Under the pieces are notes generated by a model. It saw only the letters and a program-made list of their open reading frames with translations. It did no database searches and was not told the DNA's origin. Positions 1 through 7,028 of a stretch of DNA of 9,551 bases are shown piece by piece. Source of the DNA: Roseiarcus sp049514155 (GTDB lineage Bacteria > Pseudomonadota > Alphaproteobacteria > Rhizobiales > Beijerinckiaceae); NCBI RefSeq assembly GCF_049514155.1, contig NZ_JBEKVH010000143.1, positions 1-9,551 of the forward strand. Direction: 5' to 3'. The first letter of the stretch is position 1. The number at the start of each line of letters is the position of its first letter. A program made the translations under genes and the position numbers.

Positions 1-133
1 ACGCGTTCGCAAAAGTATCGGCCGTCACACGGTGAAATACCCGAACGAACCCGTGCGCCCGAAGTCCCCCAAAGCCGCCCAAGCGCCAAACTGAACGTCG
101 TCATGAATAGGAAGGGCTAGTTGCGCCGCAACT
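1..133. other. Left edge of window, no gene supported
   Basis: I see no convincing coding sequence here. The reading frame of the next gene is closed by a TGA at 104-106, so that gene cannot begin further upstream than that. A purine-rich AGGAAGGG stretch at 109-116 could be a loosely placed ribosome binding site for the GTG at 134, but the spacing (about 17 bases) is long. Any further genes of the mobile element would lie to the left, outside the window. Confidence 0.4.
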
Positions 134-511
134 GTGCCGGTGTCACCCCGCGTCGGGACAAAGATCACCAAGATTATTGCGATGCTCGAAGGCGAGCACG
201 GCGCGACGGTCGCCCAGCTCGTTGCGGCAACTGGTTGGCTGCCCCATACGACCCGCGCCGCGCTGACGGGGTTGCGCAAGCGCGGCTACACTCTGACCTC
301 GGACCGATCGGACCGAACACGTGGCTCAATCTATCGGATCGTGTCCGCGCGTTCGTCGGACGAGGCGACTGAAGCAGCCGCCGCTGGCGGCGCCGTCGCC
401 AGAGACACTGGCCCGTCCGAAAGCGGCGCTGACGATCAGCCCGTTCGCCACAAGCATCGGACCGGGGCGACACGTAGCTCCGCCAAGGCGCGAATTCGCA
501 AGGCCGCCTGA
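134..511 (+). CDS. DUF3489 domain-containing protein
   Basis: Small protein of 125 residues. Residues 8-70 match the DUF3489 pattern as I know it: a short winged-helix-like unit with GTKITKIIAML, then GATVAQLVAATGWLPHTTR, a basic ALTGLRKRGY and a YRI strand. The remaining ~55 residues are low-complexity Ala/Arg/Lys. The biochemical function of the family is unknown; the fold suggests DNA binding. The GTG start at 134 is the first usable start after the in-frame stop at 104-106; a second GTG at 140 or the ATG near residue 17 are alternatives. Some homologues have a longer N-terminal part, so this copy could be a short form or 5'-trimmed. Its TGA overlaps the ATG of the DUF2924 gene by one base (TGATG), so the two are translationally coupled. 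The trio with a serine recombinase is a recurrent module of alphaproteobacterial integrative elements. Confidence 0.8.
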   Translation: MPVSPRVGTKITKIIAMLEGEHGATVAQLVAATGWLPHTTRAALTGLRKRGYTLTSDRSDRTRGSIYRIVSARSSDEATEAAAAGGAVARDTGPSESGADDQPVRHKHRTGATRSSAKARIRKAA

Positions 512-1116
512 TGGCGCGGCTGAGGAAAACCAGATCCCTGGCCAAGGCGCCGGCTCAACCGGCGCCTCTAGCGGACGATCGAGAGCGGCTGAGCCAACTC
601 GTTTCGAGCCTGCCCGACCTCGACAGGCGTCAGCTGCTCCTTCAGTGGCGCAACCATCTAGGCGGGACCGCTCCCGCCCACTTGCCGACATGGCTGCTGG
701 CGCGCCTGCTCGCCTATCGAATCCAAGCCGCCGCATTTGGAGATGTTAGCGCGACGACGCAGCGACGGCTGCGCAGCCTCAAGGACGCGGGGGATCATTC
801 TACCCCCGTCCCGTTCGCCAACCGCTCGCCGGCCACACGTGACGGCGTCGACCTCCGCCCCGGCGCCCTGCTGGCGCGCGAATGGCGGGGCCGGCTCGAG
901 CGCGTCTCCGTGCTCAGCGAAGGCTTCGCCTGGAACGGCGATACCTACGCCAGCCTGTCGATGGTCGCCAAAGCGATCACCGGCACAAGTTGGAACGGCC
1001 ATCGCTTCTTCGGCTTGCGATCCGGCCGCCAGACGCCTGCCAGGGCAATGCCAGCGAAGGCGAGGCAAGCGAGGGCGACGCCATCAGCACCCTCGCAGTC
1101 TGAGGCGGCCCCGTGA
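511..1116 (+). CDS. DUF2924 domain-containing protein
   Basis: Protein of 201 residues. Residues about 25-172 carry the DUF2924 signature: an N-terminal helical part ending LLARLLAYRIQAAAFG (residues 62-77) with SATTQRRLRSL after it, then LRPGALLAREWRG (115-127), GFAWNGDTYASLSMVAKAIT (138-157) and the terminal WNGHRFFGL (161-169). The tail after 170 is basic and Ala-rich. Function is unknown; the family is almost always seen beside large serine recombinases and DUF3489 proteins on mobile elements, so an accessory role in recombination or its control is an inference from context. It starts one base into the stop of the upstream gene, and its own TGA lies inside the GTGA that starts the recombinase (4-base overlap), so all three are probably translated from one message. 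Confidence 0.85.
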   Translation: MARLRKTRSLAKAPAQPAPLADDRERLSQLVSSLPDLDRRQLLLQWRNHLGGTAPAHLPTWLLARLLAYRIQAAAFGDVSATTQRRLRSLKDAGDHSTPVPFANRSPATRDGVDLRPGALLAREWRGRLERVSVLSEGFAWNGDTYASLSMVAKAITGTSWNGHRFFGLRSGRQTPARAMPAKARQARATPSAPSQSEAAP

Positions 1117-2701
1117 CGCCGGAGGGCCACAAGTCGACCCTCAAGTGCGCGATTTACACCCGCGTCTCCTCCGACAGCGGCCTCGAACAGGAGTTCAACT
1201 CGCTCGACAACCAGCGTGAAGCCTCGGAAGCCTACATTAAGAGCCAGGCCCATGAAGGCTGGAAGCTGATCCGTGACCATTACGACGACGGCGGCTTCTC
1301 TGGCGGCTCGATCGATCGCCCGGCGCTACAGAATCTACTCGAGGACGTGAAGAAAGGTCGGATCGACGTCATCGTCGTCTACAAGGTGGATCGCCTCACC
1401 CGTTCGCTCGCCGACTTCGCCAAGCTGGTTGAGCTCTTCGACGCTCATGGCGTGTCTTTCGTTTCCGTCACGCAGGCCTTCAACACGACCACGAGCATGG
1501 GGCGGTTGACGCTCAACGTGCTGCTGTCCTTTGCCCAGTTCGAGCGGGAGGTCACGGGCGAGAGAATCCGCGACAAGATCGCGGCGTCAAAGAAGAAGGG
1601 GTTGTGGATGGGCGGCGTTGTTCCGCTTGGCTATCGGGTCGAGAACCGGGCGCTGCACGTCGTCGAGGAGCACGCCGCTCTGGTGCGGCAGATCTTCCGC
1701 CGCTACCTCGAGCTCGGCGCAGTCGTCCCGCTCAAGGTTGCGCTCGACAGCGAGAACGTGCGCCTCCCGGAGCGGATCGATGGGACCGGAAAACACACGG
1801 GCGGCGGCCTCATCAGCCGCGGACATTTGCATAATATCCTGTCGAGCCCGATCTACGTCGGGATGCTCCCTCACAAGGGTCGCGTGTACGACGGACAGCA
1901 CGAGGCGATCATCGACGCCGAGACGTGGAACCGGGTTCAGGCCCTGCTCGGCGACCACACCCACCGTCGCAACAGGAATGTTCGATCAACGGGGCTCTGC
2001 TCGCCGGCAAACTCTATGATGATCGTGGCCATCGGATGAGCCCAAGCGAAGTCTCTCGGGGATCGCGGCGCTGGCGCTACTACGTCTCGCAAGCCATCCT
2101 GCAGGGGCGCAAGCCGGAAGCCGGATCCTTCCCCCGACTCGCTGCGGCGGAGATCGAGAACAAAGTCCTTCGGGCCGTTCGCGGCGCTGTTGGCCCAAAC
2201 GCAGACAGTCTCTCATCCCACAACATCCGCGACGGCCTTGAGCGCGTGGCGATCGGCCGCGCTGGTTTGGCCATCGAGTTGAATGACCGTTTGGCCGCGG
2301 TGGACGGCGGCAATACCATCCATCTTCCCTGGACGCCGCGCTCCCCCCAACGTCGTCGCGAGATCGTGCAGGGAGACGGCTCTCGCCTGACCGCGCTTCG
2401 GCCGATGCGGAGCGAGGCGCGAAGCCGATTCGCCATCGGGCTCCGCAACGCTCGGCATTGGCTCGATCAACTTGTCGCCGACCCAGCCGCCTCGATCGCA
2501 TCGATCGCGGCGCGCGAGAAGCGCACGGAGCGATCGATCCGCCAGACCCTTTCGCTCGCCTTCCTCGATCCAGCGCTGGTCGAGGCGGCGCTCCAAGGCC
2601 ACCTGCCTCGGGGCTTCGGGCTGAAGCGGCTGCTCGACCTTCCGGTCGCTTGGCCCGAACAATGGTCGAAGCTCGGCCTCAAGGCCCCTGCCCGCCCCTG
2701 A
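1113..2701 (+). pseudogene. Large serine recombinase, frameshifted (whole gene)
   Basis: Site-specific DNA recombinase of the large serine (resolvase/invertase) family; intact relatives integrate or excise mobile DNA. The GTG-initiated frame 1113-2039 holds the catalytic domain: YTRVS with nucleophile Ser19, SLDNQREA (30-37), DGGFSGGSIDRP (59-70), YKVDRLTRS (90-98) and FEREVTGERIRDKI (143-156), followed by the Recombinase domain from about residue 170. The homologous frame then stops making sense at about residue 293 and ends at 2039 after a short nonsense tail. The continuation (GALLAGKLYDDRGHRMSPS and onward) is in the frame one base back. Adding one G to the GGGG at 1991-1994 joins both halves into a 529-residue protein, close to the normal length of the family. 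I see no slippery heptamer, so programmed frameshifting is unlikely; a true 1-base deletion or an assembly homopolymer error are the options. Confidence 0.85.
1973..2701 (+). pseudogene. C-terminal half of the frameshifted serine recombinase
   Basis: This is the part of the recombinase left in the second reading frame; the frame is open from a GTG at 1925, but only sequence from about 1988 resembles the family. It begins with NGALLAGKLYDDRGHRMSP, then RRWRYYVSQAILQGR, which is the usual region after the Recombinase domain in alphaproteobacterial relatives. I see no Cys-based zinc ribbon. The last ~90 residues (SIASIAAREKRTERSIRQTL, AFLDPALVEAALQGHLP, DLPVAWPEQWSKLGL) form the helix-turn-helix-like tail typical of this subgroup and are likely to contact DNA. 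It has no credible ribosome binding site of its own, so as the sequence stands this half is probably not made. Confidence 0.75.
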
Positions 2702-2972
2702 TCGTCCGGAAGCTTGATTCTAAGAGACGCGACAGCCGCGCGCCGCCCGTCCGTCCCTGTCGTTTGAGACCCGAACTCGCGGCTTGAGCGCGCCACGCGA
2801 TGCCGGAGCGGGAAACGGAATTGCGCCGCCTCAGACTCTCCGCCGGTGTCGCGCTCTGGCGGCCGGATAGGACCGCCTGACCGGAGCGCAGACCATGACG
2901 GCCCTCGCTAACTCACGGACTTGTCGTCGGTTTTGTCTTTGAGGGAAACCGCCGCCGCGCGCGCGGACGGAC
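2702..2972. other. Intergenic stretch between recombinase and tRNA-Ala
   Basis: About 270 bases without a gene I can support; open frames here are continuations of shadow frames. It holds a few imperfect GC-rich inverted repeats, for example CCGCC/GGCGG around 2840-2863, none followed by a T tract on the plus strand. The serine recombinase ends at its left side and ordinary chromosomal genes begin at its right, so this is where the right end of the integrated element should lie. I could not find a repeat shared with the first 130 bases that would mark an attachment site. Confidence 0.4.
2955..2970 (-). repeat. GC palindrome in the tRNA-Ala 3' trailer
   Basis: Bases 2955-2966 are a perfect 12-base palindrome (CCGCGCGCGCGG) lying just after the 3' end of the tRNA as transcribed. 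The adjoining 2960-2970 (CGCGCGGACGG) is also an exact inverted repeat of 3047-3057 on the other side of the tRNA. In RNA this could form a trailer hairpin or extend the acceptor stem. It may help 3'-end processing or termination, but no U tract follows directly, so this is a structural observation only. Confidence 0.45.
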
Positions 2973-3048
<76 letters not shown>

Positions 3049-3059
3049 GTCCGCGCGGC

Positions 3060-3088
3060 TGTTTACGTGCGCGCCCCGCAGGTGTCAA
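3060..3088 (-). promoter_or_regulatory. Sigma70-type promoter for tRNA-Ala
   Basis: Read on the minus strand: TTGACA (3088-3083, perfect -35), a 17-base spacer, and TAAACA (3065-3060) as a weak -10 with 3 of 6 consensus bases. Transcription would begin near 3053, giving a 5' leader of about 5 bases before the mature tRNA end at 3048. Strong -35 boxes with short leaders are usual for tRNA genes. The weak -10 keeps confidence moderate. Confidence 0.55.
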
Positions 3089-3124
3089 CGAAAGAAAGCG
3101 GGAATAGGCTGACAAGGAGCCTCC

Positions 3125-3415
3125 ATGCGGGCCATACTCGACGTCCTGATTATTGCGCTCAATCTCTACAAGCTGATCATCATCGTCGCGGCGGTCATGT
3201 CGTGGCTGATCGCCTTCAACGTCGTCAACGCCCGCAACGAGGTTGTCCGTTCGGTCTGGAGCGCGCTGGTGGCAATGACGGAGCCGGCTTTGCGGCCGAT
3301 CCGCCGCTACCTGCCCAACACCGGCGGCCTCGACATTTCGCCGATCATCCTCTTCCTGCTCATCCTGCTGGTCGAGGAAATCATCACGCTCTACATCTAC
3401 CCCTACGTGTTCTGA
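3125..3415 (+). CDS. YggT family integral membrane protein
   Basis: Membrane protein of 96 residues, the single-repeat form of the YggT family. Two hydrophobic spans are visible at about 5-32 and 71-92, separated by a loop with the family hallmark TEPALRPIRRYLPNTGGLD (52-70) leading into SPIILFLLI. The role of YggT proteins is not firmly settled; in various bacteria they are linked to osmotic stress, cell division or membrane protein organisation. The ATG start is well placed: AAGGAG at 3114-3119 lies 5 bases upstream. It is followed after 9 bases by mesaconyl-CoA hydratase, so the two are probably on one transcript. It runs divergently from tRNA-Ala. Confidence 0.93.
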   Translation: MRAILDVLIIALNLYKLIIIVAAVMSWLIAFNVVNARNEVVRSVWSALVAMTEPALRPIRRYLPNTGGLDISPIILFLLILLVEEIITLYIYPYVF

Positions 3416-3424
3416 ACGCCGCCT

Positions 3425-4483
3425 GTGAGCGCCCCGTCCAAGACCGCCGCCGGCCGGTTCTTCGAGGACTTCCGCCTCGGCGAGACGCTCCGCCACGCGA
3501 CGCCGCGCACACTCACGGTCGGCGACGTCTCGCTCTATTCGGCGCTCTGTGGGACGCGCTTCGCCGTGCAGAGCGCCGAGACCTTCGCCCGCGCGATCGG
3601 CTATCCGCAGTCGCCGGTCGACGACCTGCTCGCCTTCCACGTCGTGTTCGGCAAGACGGTCGCCGACGTCTCGCTCAACGCGGTCGCCAATCTCGGCTAC
3701 GCCGACTGCCGATTTCTCAAGCCGGTCTATCCCGGCGACACGCTGTCGGCGACCTCCGAGGTGATCGGCCTCAAGGAGAACTCCAACCGTGAGAGCGGCG
3801 TCGTCACCGTCCGTTCGCAGGGCTTCAATCAGCACGGGCGGCTGGCGCTCGAGTACGTGCGCTGGGTGATGGTGCGCAAGCGCGACGCCGCCGCGCCGGC
3901 GCCGAAGACCCACGTCCCCGATCTGCCCGCGTCGGTTGCGCCAGCCGAGCTCGGCGCCGCCTGCCCGCAGATCGACGCGGCCGCGTACGATTTTGCCCTC
4001 GCCGGTTCGCCCCATCGCTGGGGCGACTACGCTACGGGCGAGCGCATCGACCACGTCGACGGCGTCACCGTCGAGGAAGCCGAGCACCAGATCGCGACCC
4101 GCCTCTATCAGAATACCGCCAAGGTCCATTTCAACCTGCTTAGCGAGAGCCAGGGCCGGTTCGGCCGGCGGCTGATCTATGGCGGCCATGTCATCTCGCT
4201 CGCGCGCGCGCTGTCCTTCAACGGCCTCGCCAACGCCTTCCACGTCGCGGCGATCAACGGCGGCCGGCACGTCGCGCCGCTGTTCGCCGGCGACACGGTT
4301 TTCGCCTGGAGCGAGGTTCTGGAAACGGCGGCCCTGCCCGGCCGCGCCGACGTCGGCGCGTTGCGGCTGCGCACGATCGCGGCCAAGAACCGCCCGTGCG
4401 GCGATTTTCCCGCTCGCCAGGGCGACGGCTACGAGCCGAGCGTCGTCCTCGACCTCGACTATTGGGCGCTGCTGCCGCGCTAG
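3425..4483 (+). CDS. mch: Mesaconyl-CoA hydratase (beta-methylmalyl-CoA dehydratase), MaoC family
   Basis: Cytoplasmic enzyme of the ethylmalonyl-CoA pathway; it hydrates mesaconyl-CoA to beta-methylmalyl-CoA during assimilation of acetyl-CoA units. At 352 residues it has the length of Mch/MeaC proteins and the tandem hot-dog layout. The first MaoC domain, about residues 10-155, carries SPVDDLLAFHVVFGK with the Dx4H pair Asp67/His72 and NAVANLGYADCRFLKPVYPG. The second, about 190-350, carries SPHRWGDYATGERIDHVDG, LYQNTAKVHFN with Asn230/His235 in the corresponding position, RRLIYGGHVISLARALSFNG and the end DLDYWALLPR. These blocks match what I know of the alphaproteobacterial Mch family very closely. 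The start is a GTG 9 bases after the yggT stop, with only a poor Shine-Dalgarno, suggesting translational coupling. The rest of the pathway (ccr, ecm, mcd, mcl) is not in this window. The main alternative is another MaoC double hot-dog hydratase. Confidence 0.9.
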   Translation: MSAPSKTAAGRFFEDFRLGETLRHATPRTLTVGDVSLYSALCGTRFAVQSAETFARAIGYPQSPVDDLLAFHVVFGKTVADVSLNAVANLGYADCRFLKPVYPGDTLSATSEVIGLKENSNRESGVVTVRSQGFNQHGRLALEYVRWVMVRKRDAAAPAPKTHVPDLPASVAPAELGAACPQIDAAAYDFALAGSPHRWGDYATGERIDHVDGVTVEEAEHQIATRLYQNTAKVHFNLLSESQGRFGRRLIYGGHVISLARALSFNGLANAFHVAAINGGRHVAPLFAGDTVFAWSEVLETAALPGRADVGALRLRTIAAKNRPCGDFPARQGDGYEPSVVLDLDYWALLPR

Positions 4484-4493
4484 AGGGACCGCA

Positions 4494-5105
4494 ATGCGCC
4501 TGCCGAGCGACGCCGCGCTGATCCTCGTCGACCTGCAACTGGCGATCGACGACGCGCGCTGGGGCCCGCGCAACAACCTGGGGGCCGAGCGGGCGATCGC
4601 CGCGCTGCTCGCCGCCTGGCGCGAGGAGGGCCTGCCGATCGTCCATGTTCGGCACGATTCGGTCGAGCCGGACTCGCCCTATCGCCCGGATCGGCCGAGC
4701 CACGCCTTCAAGCCGGAGGCGGCGCCCCGCCCCGGCGAGGCGGTCGTGGGCAAGAGCGCCCACAGCGCCTTCGTCGGCACGACGCTCGAGGAAACCCTCG
4801 ACGGCCTTGGCGCCACGACGCTGGCGATCTGCGGCGTGCTGACGCACAATTCGGTCGAAGCGACGGCGCGCCACGCCGCCGATCTCGGCTATCGCGTCTT
4901 TGTCGTCGCCGACGCCTGCTGGGCGGTCGCGCTTGCCGACGGCGCCGGCGGCTTCTGGCCGGCGGAGATCGTCCATCGCCTCGCGCTCGCCTGCCTCGCC
5001 GGCGAATACGCGGCGATCGTCGACGCCGATATGACTGTGGCGGCGGCGCGGCTCGCCAAAACGCGGCTGCGGTCGAAGGAGACCCCCGCCGAGGCCGGCG
5101 ATTGA
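4494..5105 (+). CDS. Isochorismatase-family hydrolase with Ser in place of the nucleophilic Cys
   Basis: Cytoplasmic alpha/beta hydrolase of 203 residues with the isochorismatase-like fold. The family triad positions are visible: Asp13 in ALILVDLQ, Lys87 in VVGKSAHSAF, and Ser120 in GVLTHNSVEATARHAADLGY, where cysteine hydrolases (nicotinamidase, N-carbamoylsarcosine amidase) have Cys. True isochorismatases such as PhzD also have Asp-Lys-Ser, and a subgroup of uncharacterised relatives carries the same NSVEAT block, so this is a recognised variant and not decay. Cys113 is nearby but two residues before the GVLT strand end, not in the nucleophile position. The substrate cannot be told. The ATG at 4494 is chosen because the fold begins there and GAGGGA at 4483-4488 precedes it; the frame is open upstream only as a shadow of mch. 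It lies 10 bases after mch, so it is probably cotranscribed. Confidence 0.85.
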   Translation: MRLPSDAALILVDLQLAIDDARWGPRNNLGAERAIAALLAAWREEGLPIVHVRHDSVEPDSPYRPDRPSHAFKPEAAPRPGEAVVGKSAHSAFVGTTLEETLDGLGATTLAICGVLTHNSVEATARHAADLGYRVFVVADACWAVALADGAGGFWPAEIVHRLALACLAGEYAAIVDADMTVAAARLAKTRLRSKETPAEAGD

Positions 5106-5193
5106 ACGGAACGCGCGGGCGCCGGCGCACGCGGCGCTTGCTCCAACGGGTCCGTCGGCGCTAATTCGCCTTGGGGTCTTCGGAGGGTCCGAG

Positions 5194-6135
5194 GTGGCGC
5201 CATACTCGATCGCGATCATCGGCGTCGGCAAGATTGCCCGCGACGAGCACCTTCCGGTCATCGCCCACGATCCGAACTTCCGCCTTGTCGGCGTCGTCAG
5301 CCGGTCGGGCGCGCAGGTCGAGGGCGCCCCCACGTTCGCAACGCCCGCCGAGCTCTATGCAGCCGCGCCGGGTCTCGACGCCGTCGCGATCTGCACGCCG
5401 CCCAACGTCCGCCACCGCCTCGCGCGCGAGGCGATCGACGCCGGCAAGCACGTCCTGCTGGAAAAGCCGGCCGCGCCGACGCTCGCGGAAATCCGCGATC
5501 TGACCGCCCACGCCGCGGAGCGCGGTCGGGTCGTCTTCGCCGCCAGCCATTCGCAATACCATCGCCCGGTCGAGCCGGCCCGGCTTCGCCTCCTCGGGCG
5601 TCGGCTCGCTCGCGTGGCGATCGAATGGACCGAAGACGTGCGCGTCTGGCATCCCGGCCAGGAATGGATCTGGGAAGACGGCAATTTCGGCGTGTTCGAC
5701 TCCGGCATCAACGCGTTGTCGATCCTCGCCAAGATCGCGCCGGGGCCGGTCTACGTCAAAAGCGCCGAGCTCCATTACCCCGCCAATCGCGACACGCCGA
5801 TCGCCGCTTCGCTCGTGCTGGTCAGCCCCGCCGCCGAGCCCGGAGCGCAACTGACGGCGGCGTTCGACTGGCGGCGCAGCGGCGGCCAGACCTGGCGCGT
5901 CGACATCGACGTCGTCGACGGGCCGCGCCTCAGCCTGGTCGACGGCGGCGCCAAGCTGTTGGTCGACGGTCGCCTGGAGGCGACCGATCCGACGACGGAA
6001 TACGCGGACGTCTACGCGCGTTTCGCCGAACTCCTCGCCCGCGGCGAGAGCGTGGTGGACAGCGCCTCTTCCCAACTCGTCGCCGACGCCTTCCGGCTCG
6101 GCGAGCGCAAGATCGTCGAACCGTTCCTCTGGTGA
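5194..6135 (+). CDS. D-galactose 1-dehydrogenase-like oxidoreductase (Gfo/Idh/MocA family)
   Basis: NAD(P)-dependent sugar dehydrogenase of 313 residues, presumed cytoplasmic. The Rossmann half has the dinucleotide motif IIGVGKIA (8-15), AICTPPNVRHRLA (65-77) and the family EKP at 90-92. The substrate half has EWTEDVRVWHPGQEWIWEDG (144-163) followed by FGVFDSGINALSIL, and ends VADAFRLGERKIVEPF. These blocks closely resemble the Pseudomonas D-galactose 1-dehydrogenase (Gal), which oxidises D-galactose, and often L-arabinose, to the lactone for the non-phosphorylative route. Substrate remains an inference, as no other sugar-pathway gene is next to it. The GTG start at 5194 has a strong GGAGG at 5182-5186 with 7-base spacing. 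It is 88 bases from the upstream gene, so it may be a separate unit or an independently translated last gene of the operon. Confidence 0.85.
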   Translation: MAPYSIAIIGVGKIARDEHLPVIAHDPNFRLVGVVSRSGAQVEGAPTFATPAELYAAAPGLDAVAICTPPNVRHRLAREAIDAGKHVLLEKPAAPTLAEIRDLTAHAAERGRVVFAASHSQYHRPVEPARLRLLGRRLARVAIEWTEDVRVWHPGQEWIWEDGNFGVFDSGINALSILAKIAPGPVYVKSAELHYPANRDTPIAASLVLVSPAAEPGAQLTAAFDWRRSGGQTWRVDIDVVDGPRLSLVDGGAKLLVDGRLEATDPTTEYADVYARFAELLARGESVVDSASSQLVADAFRLGERKIVEPFLW

Positions 6136-6302
6136 CCCCGCCGCCCGGCGGCGCCGGTTGGCGATCACGACTTTGTGTAGCCTCGCGCGCCGGCCCTCTG
6201 CGCCGCCCGCCGACCGACCAGCGGAAGCGCAAGATCAAGCGGCGCCAGCGCGGGCTTCGACGGGGACGGCCTGACGCGCTGACGCGGAGACCTTCGCCGC
6301 GC
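6136..6302. other. Convergent intergenic region, no gene seen
   Basis: About 165 bases between the end of the dehydrogenase gene and the end of tfuA. I find no small gene with a ribosome binding site on either strand, and no RiPP-precursor-like peptide. Apart from the hairpins next to the dehydrogenase stop I see nothing in it. Confidence 0.4.
6139..6157. terminator. Weak GC hairpins after the dehydrogenase gene
   Basis: Immediately after the stop codon two overlapping hairpins are possible: CGCCGC/GCGGCG at 6139-6153 with a 3-base loop, or CCGGC/GCCGG at 6145-6157 with a 3-base loop. Only TT follows, so this is not a classic intrinsic terminator. Its place between convergent genes makes a role in ending transcription reasonable but unproven. 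Confidence 0.25.
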
Positions 6303-7028
6303 TCAGCCGCGGCGCGCTTCGACGAGGCGTTCGAGCTGCCGCCGCCACGCGCGCGGCCGCGCCAGCTCCCAGGCCGGCTTCGCCGAGCGTCGGTCGTCAT
6401 GGGCGTGCAGCCGCGCGACCAGCGCCCGCGCGTCCTCCCGCTTCAGATCGACGCGATGGTCGGCGATGAGGTCGAGCGTCTCTTGCGGCGCGCCGGCGCG
6501 TTCGACCACCGCCTCGTAGGTCAGCTGCTTGAAGAACAGACCGCGCGCGCTCGCCGCGAGCGCTTCGGCGAGCGCCGCGTCAATCGATCCGGCCGTCGCG
6601 AGGCGGCGAATGGTCGCCTCGACGTTCACCAACGCTTCGGTCAGCGGCTGATGGCCGAGCTCGGCGGGGGCGTGGAGCTGGGCGACGGCGCTGTCGTCGA
6701 TGAGATCGCCGCTCATGTAGCGGGCGAAGATTTCGCCGACGCCGATCATGCCGAAACGCGCGCATTCGGCGGCGCGCAACGCGCCGAGACTGCCGCCGCC
6801 GTAGACCGCGACGCCCTCGCTCAGCGCGAACAGGATCTCCTTGTGCCAGGGCGCGGCGACGTCCTCGTAGCGGCCGTCGACGAGGCCGATCGCCGTCGCG
6901 CCGTCGAGCGCGGCGGCGGCGACGTCGCCTTGCGCCGCGGGGCCGCGGCAGATGATTTCCGGCGCGGCGGCGATGCGCCCCGCGACGATGTCGCCGTAAA
7001 GCGACGGGCCGGCGAACAGCGCTTTCAT
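6303..7028 (-). CDS. TfuA-like protein, partner of YcaO
   Basis: Protein of 241 residues with the TfuA-like core domain over about 3-165. Visible blocks are LFAGPSL (4-10), GLVDGRYE (48-55), PWHKEILFALSEGVAVYGGG (60-79), SLGALRAAECARFGMIGVGE (80-99) and YMSGDLIDDSAVA. TfuA proteins act with YcaO enzymes to make backbone thioamides, in trifolitoxin-type and thioamitide peptides and at the thioglycine of methyl-coenzyme M reductase; TfuA is thought to deliver sulfur or recruit YcaO. Its C-terminal 40 residues are basic and may be specific to this subgroup. The ATG at 7028 overlaps the end of ycaO by 4 bases (ATGA), so translation is coupled. The frame stays open far upstream inside ycaO, but that is a GC-driven shadow. 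Confidence 0.92.
   Translation of the reverse strand: MKALFAGPSLYGDIVAGRIAAAPEIICRGPAAQGDVAAAALDGATAIGLVDGRYEDVAAPWHKEILFALSEGVAVYGGGSLGALRAAECARFGMIGVGEIFARYMSGDLIDDSAVAQLHAPAELGHQPLTEALVNVEATIRRLATAGSIDAALAEALAASARGLFFKQLTYEAVVERAGAPQETLDLIADHRVDLKREDARALVARLHAHDDRRSAKPAWELARPRAWRRQLERLVEARRG

Noticed and set aside
1973..1997. Programmed -1 frameshift in the recombinase
   Set aside because: No X XXY YYZ slippery heptamer or convincing downstream stem is visible near the switch point; loss of one G from a run explains it more simply.
5161..6168. Minus-strand 335-codon frame opposite the dehydrogenase
   Set aside because: It is antisense to a clear Gfo/Idh/MocA gene with a strong ribosome binding site; its composition is typical of GC shadow frames.
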